Below are positions 59,966 to 64,000 of a DNA stretch of 64,000 nucleotides, piece by piece. Position 1 is the stretch's first letter. Each line of letters starts with the position of its first letter. The DNA comes from Congeria kusceri (Eukaryota > Mollusca > Bivalvia > Myida > Dreissenidae). The stretch covers positions 85,623,951 to 85,687,950 of the forward strand of contig CM051027.1 in the NCBI GenBank assembly GCA_027627225.1, read 5' to 3'. Both the position numbers and the translations under genes were made by a program. The notes beneath the pieces are model-generated. The model did not search any database. It had not been told where the DNA came from and saw nothing but the letters and a program-made list of their open reading frames with translations.

Positions 59966-61630
59966 CCTTGTCAAGGACGGACTGACAGGACAATCACTAT
60001 ATGCCTCCCGCATCAAGACGGTCTAAATTAGCACAAGCCTGTAAGCCCTGCACTGGTTAGTTTTTTAACCGGGCTTGCTCAGATTCTCAGTTTTATATAG
60101 GCTGGCCTGAAACATTTTCTTGCTCTCCAGTAATAGTATAAGAATTCGGGTTAGCTTGGCCAAACTGCTAATTTCAACGACTGTAAAAACAATTTAGATT
60201 TGAAATCTGGGCAGATTTGCATTAACAAATGAAAATAAGTTAACTTGAAATTCACAAATGCACATGCACATAACGTTACTTCATTACATATCTAAAAAAA
60301 CGATCTTCTTTCGGAATTTCGGCACTGTCGGAAATTCACATATACTGTTTCTTCTAGGCATGTTGATGCATTGTTAGTGCTGACAGCACTGATTCATCGA
60401 ATCATGGTTGGCTTAAAAAGTCATCAGAACCCCAGGAAATATGTAATAAAATATTGTTCTCCCCTTCATTGAAGAACTGAACAATTCCTGCATGACTGAA
60501 AGTGAAGCAAAAGATGTCAAAAGCATTCTGTGTTAGTCTGTCTGTCAAGGACAGATAAAGATTGGGAACAGCAATATCTCTGGCTTGAAGTAAATGGTAA
60601 TGCATTAGAAAGGCAGTAGTTTTGTATTGTTAGTCCTGTTTGTCGTTGACTTGGCTCCACAAGTTATTTATTAATTAAACCTGCACAGGTGGTGCAAATT
60701 TTGTAATCTGAACACTGAAAAACAATATGAAGATTTCACATGTCATGCAACAAACATAGAAGGCAAGTGCCAGATTAAGTATTCCTTTGTCAAATGCAAC
60801 TGTAAAAAAAATGAATTGATAGATCTTTTTTAAGAATTGAGTTTTAAAAGTAAAATGAGAATTTCCCTAGAAAGTTATGTGGAGCTCTGCCTAGTTAGTC
60901 ACTAGAAAGAAGACTGTAAATCAATTAGCTTGATTTTTGTTTTGTAACAAGAGACAGTTTACTGATTATTTCATGAACATGTTGCTACTCCTGGATATTT
61001 TGATGTATTGTGACAACAAATTACATTGAATATGAATGCTCCAAAGTTTATGTATGCTGCTTGACACTATTACCAGTGTACTTCACATTTGAATTAAGTT
61101 GTGATTTGTATGGTCCTATAATTAACATAAATGTTTGAAAACAAAACATATGTTTTATTTAATAAATCAATCTTTTACTTGTATATTCTAGCGTATTTCG
61201 TTTATTTTACCTAGTTTTCTAACCATGTCATGGCCGCCATATTTGTTTGTGTTGTTACCTATTACTGGTGCATATATAAAATTCACACACACAGTTTTAC
61301 TACACTAAACTTCCGCATGCTAACTCAGAATACTGCAGAAAACAACTAAGATTATGATTTATTGTATACCTGTTTAAAATCTTAACAAAATACATTCTTT
61401 ATCAATCGGTGAAATACATGTGGACATAAAAAAATCCCCTACTATGCTACTCGCTATTTTCCGATCCCGTATTACCATTACTAGCCGGACAACTTTTTAA
61501 TGACGTCATCATAGAGTTATGTAATCAAATATAATCTATACATACAATGATTAGTCAAAATTGTAGTTCTTAAACAAATGAAATAAGGTAAATGCACATT
61601 TGAAGTTTATCGTGGTATATAATAAAATAA

Positions 61631-61784
61631 ATATTACGCTAGTCAATTGTTCCAAGAGTATGTATTAGTCTCGTGGCTTGCGCTATTTCGTATCACACCC
61701 GAGGCTCCGCCTGTCGTGTGATACGTCATCACACAAGCCACACGACTAATACATACTCATGAAAAAATTGACTACCGTAATATT
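61631..61784. mobile_element. Hairpin MITE, ~154 bp
   Basis: ATATTACGCTAGTCAATTGT and GAGTATGTATTAGTCTCGTG at the left pair with CACGACTAATACATACTC and AAATTGACTACCGTAATAT at the right. The loop is GC-rich (ACCCGAGGCTCCGCC) and has its own short stem (TCACAC..GTGTGA). Confidence 0.9.
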
Positions 61785-61967
61785 CCGTATGTATCATTTT
61801 GATTTCATATTTGTGACCTTTAATGGAGAAAAATCTGACTTGTTTAATATATGGGTTGAAAAGGCTCTGTCCCTCAATGTGGATTCTGGACAACCAGACA
61901 CTCTGAACTGACGGTTTTATTCTTAATATGCCTATAATCAACACTGCACAGACTCAACTGATTGGGT

Positions 61968-63085
61968 CAGTCTTCGTCGTAACTCAGTTGCCCAATGCCC
62001 GGGACAAGTAGATTTGATTTCAGGCTAGCAAAAAATGCCAGATGCTTGCCCGCTCGGGCAAGTGTTTTCAGAGGCTTTATATATTATGTGAAAACAGAAA
62101 TGCATTAAAAATAACATTTAAGATTGTTTCTTCATAGAAAATATATACAAAACCCGTTGTTTTATTGGCACACAAAGTATTTACACATAAACATACGACG
62201 TCATCATGCTGTGCGTTCTTCATTATTGTGCAGACGCTTATTGAAATACAATGTATATAGACAATTGATTGTAGTCGAGTAAACGCTTCTCTGTTAAAAG
62301 GTTAAGATGCAGACTACCTTAGTTGAGTTGGAGTACATGCTAGTTTGGCTGATTTTGAAGTGCGTACATACTTGCATTGTTTGCGGAAATTAACAAATAT
62401 ATAAACAAGTATTTTGAATATGAAATTGATTGCATAAGTGCATGTTGTTTGAAAGTAAAACTGCATTGAAATACTTGTCTTTGGTAGGAACTATTTTGGA
62501 ACTACTTTCGTCGAATTTAGCTTGCAGTTTAATAGGAGCGAAACAGCGGGTTGCTGCACCCTGCTCCTTGTTTAGCTGCGCTCTGTTGCCCCTCTGGGTT
62601 GGTTCACAGAGAAATGTTAATTATATATCATTTGAAATACAACATATTTGTGCAAATATGATTATCCAATAAATATACTTTGTATAAAAACCTTAATTAG
62701 AAGCATTTAAGTGAGTTATTAAGTTATTGAGACAAATCAACAAATTGGTCCTGCTTTCCACATTTCTTATTTTGAGCAGAGCCACATACCTTCTTGACCC
62801 TAGATATATCCTTGTTTATCTTTTAAATCACATTTGACGCACGACATACAAAATATGATGAACCTTATGTATTACCATTTTGAAGGAGAACAACAAAAAC
62901 AAGATGACAAAGATGACTATGAAAATAAAATATTAATAAATAAAATTATAGAACACGTCATTTTCTTATATTGCTGTAGAGTACCATTTGAAGTTCGGGA
63001 AAGTTAGACAGATTTCGGGCAAGTGGTTTTGCTAACAAGCTTGCCCGAACTGGCAAGTGCTTTGAAAAAATTAGGACGAAGACTG
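61968..63085. mobile_element. hAT-like non-autonomous element, 1118 bp
   Basis: The ends CAGTCTTCGTCGTAA (61968) and TTAGGACGAAGACTG (63071-63085) are inverted with one mismatch. The 8 bases outside are GATTGGGT on the left and GATGGGGT on the right, 7 of 8 alike. That fits the 8-bp target duplication of hAT elements. Subterminal inverted words GGGCAAGTG/CTTGCCCG recur near both ends. No transposase was found. Confidence 0.68.
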
Positions 63086-64000
63086 GATGGGGTTCTCATT
63101 TGTTTCCAATAGCTATATGTTGCAAATAGAAACAAAATAATCATAAAATCATTTCAGACTTCCTACCTTTCCTTGGTCAAGTTGATATTTTGAATTGAAA
63201 TTAACTTGATTTATGAGAATGGTCAGAAGTTTAGTATAGTAGGATAAGCAGCTTTATGCAGATGAGGTAAGTGCATTGATTACGTCATATATTAATTTAG
63301 AAGGCTCGAGATTTGGTGTTTTGTCATGTATATGATACCAGTGTTTTTTTTCACCTATAGGGGAATGGTGGCGGGGCCCTTCAGGAGGGGAAAATCGCGT
63401 TGTTTTTGACGAAAAGGGGAAATTCAGATTCGATACCTTCCTATATAATATATTTATAACAATATTTTTATTCTCACATTTAGGTGTTAATATGAATACA
63501 CTCTAACATTTTCCATTACACTACAGTAAGTTGAATACACAAAGTATTTATTTTATCTGATTAACCGATAAGGCATGTGCATACATAAATACCCAGTTCT
63601 AAAACACCATTAATCTTGCTCAATTAAACAGAAATTTAACGAGTGACAAAACTCAATTAATATACTCAATACTTAAAACGAAAAACAGTTTGCAATTGGT
63701 ATTGGTCAGTGTTTAACTGATATAATACAGTAATATAATAGTGAAAATATGAGAATTCAATGCAAGCTATTATGACACATAACCATAGGATTTTTATTAC
63801 ATCCTTTAAACATGGTTGTAAAATTATGGTAGGCATATTGATGGAATGTATGTGTTACAGTTTTACTAAGTTTCGTTATTTCCAACATACAATTAATGTA
63901 AATAGTGAAACAAAATTCATCCTACTCAATATAATAACTCAGTACTCAATTATTTCAAAAATGCAGATATACTTGATTCTATCCAAATTCTATCTATTCA

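Larger units (their letters stand above)
58911..64000. other. Probable GPN1 intron 1: repeats and non-autonomous elements only
   Basis: Apart from the elements listed separately I find no exon here. I looked on the minus strand for a P-loop exon followed by a donor, since GPN1 exon 1 should be upstream, and saw none. Near 63345-63420 there is a T-run then CACCTATAGGGGAATGG, possibly the end of another dispersed element. Confidence 0.5.

Overview
This is a eukaryotic window: genes are split into many short exons with GT-AG introns, intergenic DNA is AT-rich, and introns are packed with foldback elements, MITEs, minisatellites and tRNA-derived SINE material. Protein similarities are metazoan. 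The short palindromic intron repeat containing GTCCCGGATTAGCC, together with the repeat core CAAAGGGCAATAACTCC, points to a bivalve mollusc, most likely a dreissenid mussel (Dreissena). That assignment is from memory of repeat families, not from a search. Layout, left to right: (1) 504-17747 (+), the 3' two thirds of a membrane receptor guanylate cyclase (pseudokinase, signalling helix, complete cyclase domain), 15 exons, 5' end outside the window. (2) 18408-19434 (-), a weak candidate for a secreted thrombospondin type-1 repeat gene. (3) 22946-24145 (-), a complete two-exon GNAT acetyltransferase of the spermidine/spermine or thialysine acetyltransferase group. (4) 24650-46426 (+), a complete 15-exon RPA1, the large subunit of replication protein A (616 residues, the same as human). 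It is head-to-head with the acetyltransferase across a 504-bp shared promoter holding a consensus NRF1 palindrome. Its 11.6-kb first intron carries a complete 4.27-kb pogo/Tigger transposon with 24-bp inverted ends and TA duplications. That transposon encodes a PHD-finger transposase and a second, HIRAN-like protein, both frameshifted, and it lies between inverted GGTCAAAACGTAC-type repeats about 9.8 kb apart. (5) 46427-50731, intergenic, with a 30-bp minisatellite. (6) 50732-53000 (+), a small secreted Kazal-type protease inhibitor in three exons. (7) 53570-58910 (-), GPN1, the GPN-loop GTPase needed for RNA polymerase II assembly and import. All exons are present except the first, P-loop exon, which was not found before 64000. 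The Kazal gene and GPN1 converge. (8) 58911-64000, repeats and non-autonomous transposons in what is probably GPN1 intron 1. The five firm genes are ordinary animal genes with no evident joint pathway. What is unusual lies in the introns: the two-gene pogo element nested in RPA1, a 2-kb foldback element with iterated 180-bp units, long perfect palindromes, a GC-AG intron in RPA1, and several non-autonomous elements with clean target-site duplications. I did not find a convincing new defence or enzymatic system. The transposase plus HIRAN pair is the most system-like object here.
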